Source: Mesaphorura yosii (Eukaryota; Arthropoda; Collembola; Poduromorpha; Tullbergiidae). Taken from it: DNA of 64,000 nt. Shown one piece after another: positions 25,104 to 37,495 of the stretch (positions are counted from its first letter, which is position 1; the number at the start of each line of letters is the position of its first letter). Location: contig WIXG01000007.1 in NCBI GenBank assembly GCA_009869945.1, positions 62,001 through 126,000 of the forward strand, given 5' to 3'. The notes under the pieces were generated by a model, which saw only the letters and a list, made by a program, of their open reading frames with translations, searched no databases and had not been told where the DNA came from. Both the position numbers and the translations under genes were made by a program.

Positions 25104-27140
25104 ATGGGTAAACCCAAGGGAAGTCGAGGTGGTCGAAAACGACCTCCGCAATCGGAATCATCAGAACAAATCTCCCGAAAGCCTAAGAAGGAAGACAATG
25201 CTCATGATGTCGAAATGAGCGAAGAAAGAGGAGCAAGTGATCCTGTTGAAAGGAAAACTTCTACGACTGAAGAAATGCACACTTCTGACAATTCGCCGCC
25301 TGTACAAATACTGGTTGATACACCCGGCCCCAGATCAGATAGGTCATTTGAATATTTTGAAAGAGGAATCATGGACGTATCTAACCTTCCAGAATTTTAT
25401 GATAGCGACGACAGCCTCCCAACACCACAAACGGGCGCTGAGGAGGACGTCTTCGATTTAATTCCCTTAATCCATGATCCCGAAGTGGCAATACCAATTC
25501 CAAGCAGCTCACACGCATTGGTAGATGGGAAAATAGAGCAGCCAACATCAAAAACATCTGATCAGGCACCGGCACCAGCACTAGTCGATGTTAGCGAAGA
25601 AGATATTATGATGATGAACCAAGATCAGGAGCCAAATGCCGTTGACGAGGAAGTTGGGCATCACGCCCTAAAGGCTGAAAGTCACGAATCTGATACTTCA
25701 CGTGCAGCGAGACAAGATGTTTGTGGACACCGAGGATGGTTAACTCCTTCACCAGCTTTATCTATAGCTTCTTTGGCATCGCAAGCACTCCCTCCAGCTC
25801 CACCACCGACTCCTGCTACTTCTGTAGCCACCATGATCCCTCACGACTCAAGTTTATCTTCTCCTATCGGTCAAGTTCAAGAGAATGTCCCACAACAACC
25901 GGAAGAACCTCTGGCTGAACAGGCTGCTAACGCTGATGACGACTTGCCACATCCAAACACTGAAGAAGGAGAATGTACGTAAGCAATACGAAATACGCGA
26001 ACGATTACAACCTATCTTACTAATTTTTAAGTCCTATTTAATATTTTGTTTGTCGTATTTACGTCCAGTGGAGCGCATCAAGACAGCTTGTCGAAAAATG
26101 TTCGAAGACGAATGGCAATTCACCGGGGACACACAGAAGTCACGACAGCCCATCACACCATATCACTGGATTGAATTCCGAAAACGTGTAATCATGAATG
26201 GCGAACTCCGAATTGATGGTGAACAATTTTTGAGAGTAGAGGAGGACAGCAGTGGCCTCGGCGTGGTGATTTATAAGACGTCAGCGTCGAATCCAATCTG
26301 CAGTTTGCCATGTACGATTACACATAGCATTTCAGGTCACATAAGAAATTGTCACTCATATTTAATTATTTGGTTTAGCTTGCTTCTCGACCGATGGAAC
26401 AACTTCTCGGGCCAACACTAGGTGCTCTGAACATCATGGCAATGTCACCTCATATGCTGTAATGGAACTTGTATTCCACGAAGTAGTTTTGGGTCGTACT
26501 GTCGCTGTTGGGGTTGAACATGTGCTTCTTATGTTTTCGCACTACCGCAATGACCCCAAAGTGGAATTGAACAGAAGAAGTGTTGAAGAATACTCCACGT
26601 CTGGACTTTTGGATGAAACCGTGCGTCGTCTTAAGAAAAAGAGGCTGAAGAGGAGTGCTAAAGACTTACGAACTACAAGAAGCGCTACTGTTCGTAGACA
26701 ATGGATCTTTCGAAATCTGCAACTGGCTTGCAATCACTTCTATGTTGTTGCGGTAAGCTATTCTGTCCCACTAATAACAGAAAACAGACCATGAATCAAA
26801 ATTCAAAATGAACCTGGAGTAACCGATTCTTCCTGTATTTAGATGGCTTGCTGTTTGGTGTGCAAAAATCTTGGCACAAGCCGTACTCCGTCAATTGGAT
26901 ATTTCCGAGGTCAGCATTTGGAGAACATTACCAGAAACTTCTACTTGGAAGGCAACGTGTCACCATCTATTGAGCTGACGTTGTACACCGAAATTGATTT
27001 GGAGCAATTTCGGACTTATGGAGTAGCTACGCCAATCAAATCAATCATTTATGATTCGTAAGTGATCAAATTTAGAGTTTATAAGTTGTAATCATACCTC
27101 TCAATTTAATTGTCGCTTGTTTCTGTTCAGTTTGCTCTAG
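25104..27140 (+). CDS. unrecognised 570-aa protein, 5 coding exons
   Basis: I do not recognise this family. Exons: 25104-25974, 26069-26311, 26379-26752, 26843-27057, 27131-27140; introns are 66-94 bp and in phase. Residues 1-290 look disordered: a basic start (KPKGSRGGRKRPP), then acidic Ser/Asp/Glu-rich sequence with a Pro/Ala-rich stretch. The C-terminal half looks folded: YHWIEFRKRVIMNGELRIDGEQF, a Cys/His cluster (ICSLPSCFSTDG, TRCSEHHGNVTSYAV), VFHEVVLGRTVAVGVEHV, a basic region (RRLKKKRLKRSAKDLRTTR), then NHFYVVA joined to MACCLVCKNLG and TLYTEIDLEQF. The Cys/His pattern could bind zinc and the basic run could be a nuclear signal. The exon 1 donor is read as GTACGT; the alternative GTAAGC four bases on breaks the downstream frame. 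A second acceptor at 27141 would give a longer tail. Confidence 0.75.
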
Positions 27141-27453
27141 GATCTGTTCGTACACATATCCCGTTAAGTCAGAAAGAAGGGCGGAAGAGAAGACCAGAGG
27201 GTGCTACAGGCTTTTCTCAAATCCTAATTTCTCATTCTCAACTGATTCAGAACAATTTTTTTACTTTTGTTTTACACTCTTATCTTCTTTTATAATTACT
27301 TTAAATTTACAATTTTAACTAGTCCCTAGTCACTAATGACTATGTACTCCAAGTCTATTTTAGATATAATTAGTTTCTATTTAACCTACTTCTACCATCC
27401 ACTTCCTTATGTCATATATAACATGTTATTATTTACTATCGTTTTTATGTTCA

Positions 27454-27459
27454 AATAAA
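27454..27459 (+). terminator. poly(A) signal AATAAA
   Basis: AATAAA lies 314 bases past the stop of the 25.1 kb gene and is followed within about 20 bases by a T/G-rich stretch, the usual layout of a cleavage and polyadenylation site. Confidence 0.6.
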
Positions 27460-27479
27460 AGACTTTGTCGTCAAACTTC

Positions 27480-28531
27480 TGTCTATCGCAGTTTTATTTG
27501 AATATGACAGACTACAAATCAGAGAAGTGACTCATTTATTCAGAAATCAGATCTTGTGCAATTGGGAAGTCAAGAAGCCAATTGGATTTGGAGCAACGCT
27601 GAAGACAGAATTTGCAACTGCGTCGTTTCATGATCCATTTGTAGCTTGGCCACATCTCCTAAGTTTATAAGATTTGCCAATGGTTTGGTTTCATACATAA
27701 TGTGAAGAGGTCGTGACCCTCCAGGAGAAGCAACAGAATCAAAGAAGGGCGTTTATTCATCGCACGTTCAGTGGTTCAGTCTGCATCGTCAAAACACATT
27801 TTGTAAGAATCATCACTTCGTGTTCCACATTCTTCACTAGCCAAATCATGCGCAGCGCAGACTCGGTTTCCAGAACTCTTTTCAAGGAGACGTGACGATG
27901 GTCGGAGTTGTGGGCCGGTGCGCATTTCAGCACGCTTCAGAAATAATTACGGTAATCAGTTTTCAAGGCTCACGTTGCGTAAATTATAATAATAATAATC
28001 GTGCCAGCGCAGTGAAGAAGCAGAAACTATAATTAAAACTTCTAGTTTCCGGAATGCCTGAGCCAGAACTACTTCTGCCACTGCCCGTTTGGTTTGTTCT
28101 CATTAACGAACAAAAACGTAGCATAATCATGATGGAATAGACTTGGCAAGTGTGACTCTCGAATCGAGTACAGGAGCGATAAAAATTCATGCAACCTTGA
28201 CGTCGTATCAACATGCTCTTAGGGCTATACTTATGTGTTATAGCAGTGCAGGTTCACATTAGACTAGCACGTCGGATCGTATGAGGTTAAACGTAGCTAT
28301 GAAAACATTGGCAAACTTGTGATATAAACACAACATTCCAACCCACTCAAAGAGCAAAGTCAGTCAGTCACAGGGTTATCATTTAGTTTAACTTGAGACA
28401 CTCAAGAGACCATATCCTAATAATAATCATAGTCAATAGCAACAAACTGGCTGCAAAACTGACTCCAGGCTGCCCACACTTCTGCAAGTAAACAACATTC
28501 AGATGCTCTGCGGCTGCTGCTCCTGTAAATC
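27480..28531. other. intergenic, no gene seen
   Basis: About 1 kb between the poly(A) site of the upstream gene and the start codon of the DUF2236 gene. Only frames of up to 76 codons with no coding character. It presumably holds the promoter and leader of the downstream gene, whose sequence just before the ATG (CTCCTGTAAATC) contains a stop, so the start at 28532 is well bounded. Confidence 0.45.
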
Positions 28532-29910
28532 ATGTCTCCAGTACCGGAGCAAGTCGACTGGCGAGAAACCTACCGCCGCTTGATTGAAGAGGCGCCATAT
28601 ATCCCGGGTGACGAAGGTGAATCAATTGAAGCTGGCAAAATTGAATGGGCAGATCCGAAACTTATAGCCGAAGGACAAGCCTTCTGTCACAGACACTTAA
28701 TTGGTCTCAGCTTGTCTCACTCAGGAGCTCTTTTACTCGGTTTCTCAATCAAGAATCTGTCAACCGTTTTACTGCGCACAGGCGGTTTCAATGGCGTGGA
28801 GAAATCTATTCAGCGCATGTTTGACACGGAAGAACACATTATGGCATGGTATTTATCGGACATTCTACAGCAGATTGGAGCGGGCTACAAAAGCGTGCAA
28901 GTCGTACGAAAATTACACAGATTAGCACTGAAGAAATGCACCGAGGCAAATTATGCACCTGATCCGTCAATTGTACCAAATGACAAGGTGGAAGAGAAAC
29001 TAGCTTTCTTGGAAGCGCTCAGAAACGATCTGGCCTGTGTCGATACTTCTGAATCTCCAACGCATCTGCTCACGTACAATCCTGAATTGCTAATAAACCA
29101 ATTTGACATGGCTCTGACGCAGTACGGATTCTTCGCTCCAATCTACGTGTAAGTCCGACTTGATACACTTGACCGACGTCAGACAGAAAAGTTGAGGTTG
29201 CCCCATAATCCTAATCGTAATAATAATCATAGTCCGATTAAACGGTGCTTTACAGGAGCCCGAGAACATTCGGTATAAATGATCCCAAAGGACTGGAAGG
29301 ATTTGTGCATCTGTGGGCTGTCATCGGAAGGCTTCTCGGTAAGATCACTAATGCACACTTTGGCTTTCGATTATTTCCGCTTCCGCATTCAGGCAACCGT
29401 AACATTCTTGTTTTTCCCTATACAGGAGTTCGAGATCGCTATAATTTAGCCCTGCACGCTAACAAAGAGCTTTTCGTCAAAATTCACCATGAAATCGGAA
29501 TGGCAAGCCTGAAAAACGCAGATTTGGTTGTGGCCGGACTTCAGTTTGCATACGAAGAAGCCTTGGCCAGAGTGATGCCTGGCTTCTCCCTTTATGGGTT
29601 CATGTACTACGGATTCTCATCCAGAGCGGCAATTCCAGACTACGAAGGAAAGCACGTCTACAGTCTTATGACAACACGCAACAAATTATTTGCCCTTTGG
29701 CTGCAATTGATCTTCTTCCTGATGTTCCACTTTGACTTTATTCGAGAATTCCTCCATAAGAAATATAGGAACATGACGGAAAAGTTGAGGAAGAAACGAA
29801 GGAAATTAGCCAGGGCTCCACCAGCCAGAAGTCGTCAACGGGACAGGGAATTCTCCACAACGCCCGTGACCAAGCTTGTTTCCAAGTTTATTGAACGAGT
29901 GTACGGATAG
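28532..29910 (+). CDS. DUF2236 / mpaB-type (rubber oxygenase catalytic domain) protein, 3 exons, 394 aa
   Basis: Exons: 28532-29148, 29256-29338, 29426-29910; introns of 107 and 87 bp. The order of motifs fits the DUF2236 family (ER-bound oxygenase mpaB / latex-clearing-protein catalytic domain), heme-dependent in the characterised bacterial members: LLRTGGFN near residue 81, FDTEEHIMAWYLSD near 97, VVRKLHRLALKK near 124 (His129 is the candidate heme ligand), NPELLINQFDMALTQYGFF near 185, and HLWAVIGRLLG. The C terminus adds a hydrophobic span (LFALWLQLIFFLMFHF, about residues 325-345) followed by a very basic tail (KLRKKRRKLARAPPARSRQR), suggesting a tail-anchored membrane protein with a basic cytosolic end. 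Substrate unknown. Family call from memory of the motif pattern; no alignment was possible. Sporadic in animals, so horizontal origin is conceivable, but introns show it is fully established. Confidence 0.8.
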
Positions 29911-30016
29911 AGTTGAATTTTAACTGCAATGACATATGTGATAACCTTCAGACCTGTTTCTTTTGGTAATTGTAAATTCTTCAAAATTTATGTATTTCAA
30001 AGCGATTTTTCCAGAA

Positions 30017-30022
30017 ATTAAA
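30017..30022 (+). terminator. poly(A) signal ATTAAA of DUF2236 gene
   Basis: ATTAAA, the commonest variant signal, sits 107 bases past the stop at 29910; no AATAAA occurs nearer. Confidence 0.45.
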
Positions 30023-30569
30023 TATAATATAATATAAAGACCCGGCCTTTTAATGTTCGAATGGGATCATCCATGAACTTCTGACATTCTTATCTGAAGT
30101 TCAGCACGAGTCGGGAGTCTGTGTCTGTACCTATCTGAAAGACTGCTGTTTTTATGTTTTTTGCAGTTTTCGTGAAAAATAATCTAAAATGCATGACCTT
30201 TGGTTAATGTCCTCAGGGAGCGTGGGGTCAGTACAGTCACACTATCAACCAGCTATTTCGACATTTGCAAATACATTTCAATGAAAAATCGAAGTAAATG
30301 GAAGCCAAGACTGTCTACCACTGTCCGCTCTGGACTTGGACGTGGACGCGGACACAAAAGAAAGAATCGGAACAATGTGACATTCAATTTGACAGAGCGC
30401 ACACAATTTCAAGTCGCTGTGCTCGGAAAGTCGGAAACTTGAGGGCAAGAATGCCTTTCTTGTCATTTCTGGACTTAGTTATTGTTACGAAACACAACCC
30501 ACAAACCAATTGCTTGGCTTTTCCGTTTCCGCAAACGGCAAACTCGCGAACGCAAACTCCAATTTTCTC

Positions 30570-30593
30570 GCATTCGTATTCGTATTCGTATTC
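30570..30593 (+). repeat. (ATTCGT)n microsatellite
   Basis: Four tandem copies of the hexamer, the last imperfect (ATTCTG). It lies in a gene-poor, pyrimidine-rich stretch. Confidence 0.8.
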
Positions 30594-33500
30594 TGTTTAT
30601 TTTTTATGCCTGCAAGAATTGTCCAGAAAATTGAATTGTATACATTTCTGTTTCATTGGACCTCGTCGTGCCAGGCGTTCTCGGTCTCATTCTCTCATTA
30701 AACTGACATTTTGGCCGGTCGTGGCATGGCAAAGCATAGGAAAGTTTACAGTTCGGGCCTCAAGTCAAGTCCGAGCAAAGAAAGAAACGAAAGTGACAGT
30801 TTTACTCCAATTTAGTCTTCTTTGTCCTTCTTTTGGCTATTTAGCCTTTAGTCTTTTTCTTGTCATCCAGTTTCTACTTCTGGCTTCTGTCTTGTCTCTG
30901 TGTCATTGCCATTGTGTGCGTGTCTTTCGCCCTCTCCGAAATAAATGTCCTTCAAAGTTCTCGGTCTTGGTCCTGCGTGCACTTCATTCATCGTCTCATG
31001 TCTCGAGGCATTGCGTATCATAAATTTTTAGCATTTCGACAAACTTTGCCAGTCACTTCATCAGATTACGCAATTTATGTGCGTGGTGAAAGTTTGTGGG
31101 TTTGATGACAACCCTTTCAAATCATACACAAAAATTATTTATGACAGAAGGCTTTCATGATTTCTTTGTGCCTACTTTCACTGTGCATTCGTGGGTATGC
31201 AAGCACCCCGTCATGTCACTCGCGCCTCACTTTCACTTCTGCTTCTACTTTTATTTCTGCTTTCACGGCGGGGCTCAGAGGTTAAAGGAAATGCCTTTAA
31301 CGCAATAATGCTGCTACTCAGAGTAAGATTCAATAAATCAAAGCAATGGCAATGACGAGGCTAATGGAATGCGGTGTGAATGAACGCGGCGAGGCAACAG
31401 ACCATTCGTCATCCTACCCCCAACCAGTAATTGGTTTCAATGTGGGAAAAATTATATGGTGCAGTGCTTGAATGGCGGTGTCAGAGCAAGAAATTGAAGG
31501 AATCATGAAGGAACTGAAAATATCGTGCCTTGACTTGCCACGCGTACTCAAAATTCGTAAAACAACGCGTGCGCATACTTGTTTGGGTTAAAGTTCAAGA
31601 TTAAAGAAGTACACACAGCCCAAGGAATTAGAATGAATTTGCTCTTGGCCCGGCCCGGGTTGAAATGGAAGATTACTGATAATGAACACCACTGCAAAAC
31701 ACAAACACAGGAAAGGTGAAAGAATCTGCAGAGCCCAGTGTATGTTGAAAAGACAGAGCAAGACGGGAGAAAGTTTGAAGAAGATTTATCATCCAATTCT
31801 CCAACACCAGCAGCTGCAGCTGCTATTGTTCATTATTTATAAGGATTCATTACACAGGCAGGCGCGGCACAGACAGACAAGACAAAGGAAGAAGCGTGAT
31901 AACGCCAACGCCAAGTGAGTGTACGAATGGGAATTATGGTGTGATGATGATGCAGTGATAGTGAACGGACTGTGAACTGGTGGAAGGCGAGATGAAGAAA
32001 AGGTCTGACCCGGCCCGGCCCGTCGTGCGAATACCGGAAGAGTTAAGACTCCAGCCTCAGACAGACAGTCTACAGTATAATCCTTCTCATTCTTGTAGCA
32101 GAGCAAGGTTAAGACAAACATAACTGACAAAGTACATGACAGTTGGATTAAATCATACAAATTGTGTTACACGAATAACCCGCCACGCGATGGGCAAGAT
32201 ACTTCCGCGTCCGCGTTGTACTCAATCAATATCTTCTCACCCACGCCAAGCACGCAACGAGCACGAATCGAATGATCGAATCGAACGGGCAGAACAAAGC
32301 GAGCAGAAGTGTAAACGAAGTTGGGTACAGTAAGATCGAATTCGTTCGTGTGAAAAAAGTTATCACAATACAACATTGCGCCATTTGCCATCCAACGCTA
32401 TCGCCATTTACTCTTCGTGTATCGCGTTTCTCGTCTCGTGATGATGCCATTGCTGCCTGCTCACTTTCCTGGTGCCCTAAAGAAATAATTTCGTGCTCAG
32501 ATAGCATGCGTACAAAAACACATTCACAAAGTATTTATTTCATTTCGCTCGTTCAACTTTTCATGTTTCTATTAAAAACTCTGAGTTCAGTGCATGCGAT
32601 ACTTTGTGCTGCTGTTGGAAAGACAATGGTATAAATCTCTCGAGTTAATGTTTGCCGTCAAAGAGATAAGATACACTTTGCAGTGTGCCAGGAAGGAGAA
32701 TGGGAAGGAGCAGTACAGCGCAGGAAGACTGACGGACGAGTTTTATGTCTTTTAACAAGTCCAAGCCCCACTTTCACGTACACGTAATAAAGATCCTCAA
32801 CTCAACACAAAGTTGCATGCTGGGGCTTGGATTTTGTTTTATTTAATAGTCTACTGCTTTTACCCCGGCAAGACTTATAGCAGGAAATAAGGAAATTGTT
32901 CATTCAAGATCGTCGTCGTGCGGCGTCCTTTCAACTAGCATCTGCTTTTACTCGCGCGTCCTACGTATTTTTATTCATGCAATAAAAATTATTGCAAGTG
33001 CAAAAGGCCAAAGCCAAAAGCAAACTACCAACTGCCTGCCGTGAGTCGTGAGTGGGGATCAGGACGGCAATAAAAATAAAAGCTTGTTCAATACAATAAA
33101 TTCGGGCGTCGCGTCGTGTCGCGTAGGGCAGTCATCAAGCGTGGGGTCTGGGCTTACCTTTCTCTGCTCGGCTCTTGCGGTAATTTTTACTCTAGACAGA
33201 CCCAAAACAGTTCACAGTTCACATGTCGTGTGAGGAGTGAGGATTCTCATTTTTGGCGTTGTTCTGTTTGTTTTGCACACCCAGCCGGGCAAGGACGCTG
33301 GCCGACGGTGGCAGAATACCAAGCAAGAAGAAGGATGACAATAACAATAGCAGGCTGAAAGTGCGAACGCGAATATGAACGAAATCTTTCACCAGGCGCC
33401 TGTGACGGTGACGGCGAGTTCAAAGCTCTTGGCCAAAAAGATGAATTGTATAAATTGTCTGGTCTATTTTTGATATTCTTTTGCAGCACCGATGCAGCTG

Positions 33501-35540
33501 AATCTCGAGTTCCAAGCCAAGGGTGAGCTCAACTATGTAACATTACATATGTTCAGAGGTTGCGTTGCGTTTTGCGTTATTATTGTAATGCAATGGGTGG
33601 ACTGAACTACTTTCGTACTTTCAACTTTCGCACACGCACTGCACCGACAATGAGCACGATGGTGGCATGAGTCATGAAATATGACCTGAGTACTTCCTCT
33701 GTGCGTAAAAATCAGCAGGATGTAAAATGTTGCTTCTTTCCGTAAACGCGTGTTTCGTGTACTGAGTCTGCCGAGTTCGAAGTGGGTGAACGAGATTTCG
33801 TTCTGCTTTCTTCTTGCAGCACTTTCCTTCTTCGTGCTGCTCAGTTTGGGTTCATCATTCGTAGAAATGAAAGGGTTTCTCTCGCGCACGAATAAAAATT
33901 ATTCACACACAATTTAATTTTGTGTTATTGCCCGCCCTTATTGTGATGCGATTACGCTTACACTTACAAGTACTATTACTTTGACCTTCTTGTGTGGGCT
34001 GGACTATTTCGGCGAAAGCAGTAAATGCAGTAGACAAACCTCAATTAAGTTCCGGTGGTCGAGATTCTTGTATTCTGTGGCAGTGGTTTAATGATTCACG
34101 TCGATTTCTGTATGTTGGTTCATCAATCAATCAATGTTATGAACACTTGGATGAAATGATCATAAAGCTGCTGCTGCCGCTGCGCTGGTTTGTATTTGTA
34201 CAAATTGATATTTTCTTTCACCAGAAGTCTGCCTCAACGAATTGCGCCGGGTTCAGTGCTATTATGAAGTCTTTATGCTAATCTCGGCTTGCATCTGTGT
34301 CTTGGCTTCCATGTGGCTTGTACGGCTGCACGAGGTTTGGTAAGATAAAGTGGAAAATTATTCACAATAACGGCAAGCAGTAGAAATGAATCCGAGACCA
34401 CATCAATCTTTCCTTCTTCCTTTTCTCCGTATTGTGAGTGTACTCTACTGCACTTTTTGCTTCGCCGTGTTTGTTTTGTTTGTTTTTGAGGGATGGAGAT
34501 CTGCACGAAGATTACATTACACTACAGAAGTCAACTATGTACGTGGCCTTGCGTTGTCGTTCTGTTATCTTGATTTGCGTCGAACCGAACAAATTTCGCC
34601 AACCGTTCTCTCCTTTCTTATGCAGCGCAGGATTAGTATTTTAGCGCACACAATTTGCTGGCGTCTAATGATGATGAATTAGAACGTGCACGTGTTATTA
34701 AAAGGTGTGCGTATGTCTCGCCCGCTTCTCCTTGCTTGTTGTTTTTTTCTTACTCGTGAAACGCGAGCAGATTGAAATTGAGAAATTGAGATGTGAAAGT
34801 CATGAACCGAACTTTGGAACTGATGAACGACATGGCGTAAGTCTCCCATTTTATTCGTTTGCGAATTTCGTATCGTGTTTTCCTTTTGTTCATGTGAGCA
34901 GTGAGTCAAGAGTAAAATCTTGTGGAGCGGAGCAGAGCTTGGAGTAAAATCGTCGTAGAGCCGTTCCCTTCCGCTTTCACCCACAGCGAGCACAATCAAC
35001 CCAACAGAGGCTCAGCTTTCGAGTAAAGCGAAAAATTGTGGGCGAGTACAATGAAGAACGGATAAGAGGAGAGATTACCCTCAATTTGCGTCCGTCCGTG
35101 TGGTGCTCCTCGTTGTTTTTGTTTGATCGCTGATTGAAGCCTGGCTGATGAATACAATGAATAAAATATGGTACATTATGACTCCAAAATTGGCGAACAA
35201 TGTTCAGAATATTCAGAAACAGGGCGGCAGAGGATTATCTGCGAGATTAAGGGCGAGGATTGGCAGACGCAATTATTATTCCAAAGTTCATGAAAACTGA
35301 AAACAGTTTCGGGCAAAAAACTAAGGCCTGAATAAAGAGGAAACTTTTTCTCTGTCTGGAATCGAAAGCTGGAAACATTGCCGTGCCGGATCGGAGTGGA
35401 AGAAGCTTTCAAACTTCGGTTTTGGATGTACTCGAGTAGTGCTTTGACTTGCCATTTCACTTTACGCACTCGGCACTTTTTCGCGTTTGTTGCCTGATCC
35501 ATCAACAACATTTTTAAAATTCCTCATCTCAACTTTATAC

Positions 35541-35553
35541 GTGTGTGTGTGTG
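35541..35553 (+). repeat. (GT)n microsatellite
   Basis: An uninterrupted alternating GT tract of 13 bases in intergenic sequence; short and of no evident function. Confidence 0.8.
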
Positions 35554-37150
35554 AATAGAATACGAAGAACAATGAACAATGCAGTCTGTGAAAGAGAAAT
35601 ATTATTACGGGGATGAATAGAAAGTAGCGTGGCAGATTCGTTCTTTAAAGTTTGATGTGCTACAAGTTCTGACAGATAAAGACGAAAAGAATTCGGCAAC
35701 AGTTCGCAACTATTCTTCAAGTTAAGTTATTAAGAAATGAGGAACTCGTTTCGTTTTGACTTTCTCTCGAGCAAACTCTGTAAGAGATTTATTAAACGTT
35801 CCCGACACATTCCACAACTGTCAATATTCTGCTTGAATGAATATGCAAATGAGGCCGGAAGCTATGATTCTAATTCAGTATTCGGATTCAAAGTTTGAAA
35901 GTATCCGTTCATGCCTGAGTACTACGGCAGGTTGTTAATAATGCATCAAACTGATAACATCTTGTTTTCACAGATGCACGACTTCCCTTTAAACATGTTT
36001 ACCCATTCTTAGTTCTACACAGGGCTGCGAATTAGTATTCAAAATCTGTCGGCGATAACTTGATTTTGGAAACTATTTCCGAAAGTTCTTTTCTTCTCCG
36101 GGAGAATGAATTGCTTGGATTTGAAATTCAAAAAAAGTATTCGAAACTATCGCATTTCGAAGGTCCAAGTCGCCCTTACCACGTTAGTTTAATTTTTGTC
36201 AGTGCCTGTGAATTCAGAAACTGCTCTCGAAGTTTCATATTAACGTCTTAATTTTGGCACAAAAAGCAGTCTGCAGTCGCCTGTCCTCAGCGTTTTGAAA
36301 GTAACTTGATGACTTGGACCAATTTCATAACAAACGTAAGAAGACCGCATGAAAATGAAGGAAACTGAATTCTAAAGCTGGCCGAACTCAAGATTAAACC
36401 AGAGATCAACGAACATATTGGCTTACATTTCATCTGAAGCTTTAAAACTCACCGTCGCCACAAACATCGTTCTGGCATCAAAATTTTATTTGTCTTTGCG
36501 CTCCCCGTAAACATTTCAAATTAAGTTGTTAAAATGGAAATTGATTTTCAAGCCAAACCGCATCGCAGGCTCAGAGTGAGCAATATGTAAGAAATTGGCT
36601 GGCTGTGGAGGCCAAAGCAAAAGTAGGGCAGGGCGGTCTTCATATTCTACAATTTATTCTGAATTTTAAACAGTTTTGGATTTGGAGCCCGAGTCGACCC
36701 GTATTTGGTTTACAGCATGAATACGAAATTTTTGGCAATACGAGACAGATTCTTGGCTTGCCAAAAGATAAATTGGCCATTGGCTCCCTTCTTTTTCGAT
36801 TAAATACTTTAAATCCACCTCCGCCAGATTAAATATGTGCAATATTGGATGCCTGCCTGGATGGACCCGATTCAAAATTTGAATGTGGACCTGTGCAGGA
36901 TGAATTCAGGCAGTTTGTTGCCGAAAAGCTTTTCCATTGTTCGGTTCGCACTTTTGTCACGCGAAATTCGCCACCTTTCCGCCTTCTCCTTGTCGCTTGA
37001 GCAAATAAGCCTTACCTTCTTCCATATACTCATTTGTAGTGTGCACAAAAGCGTGTCCAAAGTCAAGAATTCCGGCAAATGTAAAGGAACGACGGATCTT
37101 TACTGTTTGTGCGAAGGCCGAAGAATTTGTATTAAACGCAAGACTGAATT

Positions 37151-37156
37151 TTTATT
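37151..37156 (-). terminator. candidate poly(A) signal for TPR gene
   Basis: TTTATT on the plus strand reads AATAAA on the minus strand, 340 bases past the TPR gene stop codon. It is the first canonical hexamer I see in that direction. Confidence 0.35.
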
Positions 37157-37495
37157 GAACGAAACTTTCTCCGCGCACTTTCACGTTTGATTATTGAATT
37201 TTTATCACCTTACATGCGGACGAAGGGTCTCGTGCGAAAAATAAAGCTAAGATCGAGCAGTCGTGCAAGCAACAATAATAAAAATACCTTCCATATTCAT
37301 CTTCGTCATTTCTGACTACATATTCGAACTTGCTAGAGCAGACTTTACGACAAGAATGTTCTGAATTCAAACTATTTACTCAGACTTACTACATAAATGA
37401 CAACAAATTAAGAACTAAAGATCTAATAAATGACAACTATCAGCTCGTTCTTTGCGAGAAAGTGATGAAGACAATTCGTCGTTCATCTCAGTTTG

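Larger units (their letters stand above)
29911..37150. other. gene-poor region with simple repeats
   Basis: Seven kilobases without a supported gene. An ATTAAA at 30017-30022 next to (AATAT)n sequence probably ends the DUF2236 transcript. The strand from about 30.45 to 31.3 kb is strongly pyrimidine-rich, which explains an open frame of 241 codons at 30,298-31,023 that otherwise looks non-protein (WTWTWTRT, SYSYSYS runs). Simple repeats: ATTCGT hexamers near 30,570-30,593 and a GT run at 35,541-35,553. Nothing else could be supported. Confidence 0.45.

Noticed and set aside
25975-25982. GTAAGC at 25979 as donor of the first intron in the 25.1 kb gene
   Set aside because: Stronger consensus, but it puts the second exon in a wrong frame; GTACGT at 25975 keeps the long open frame.
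30298-31023. Plus-strand open frame of 241 codons
   Set aside because: It lies in a pyrimidine-rich stretch that depletes stop codons, has repetitive composition (WTWTWTRT, SYSYSYS), no credible splice or domain pattern, and spans a hexamer microsatellite.
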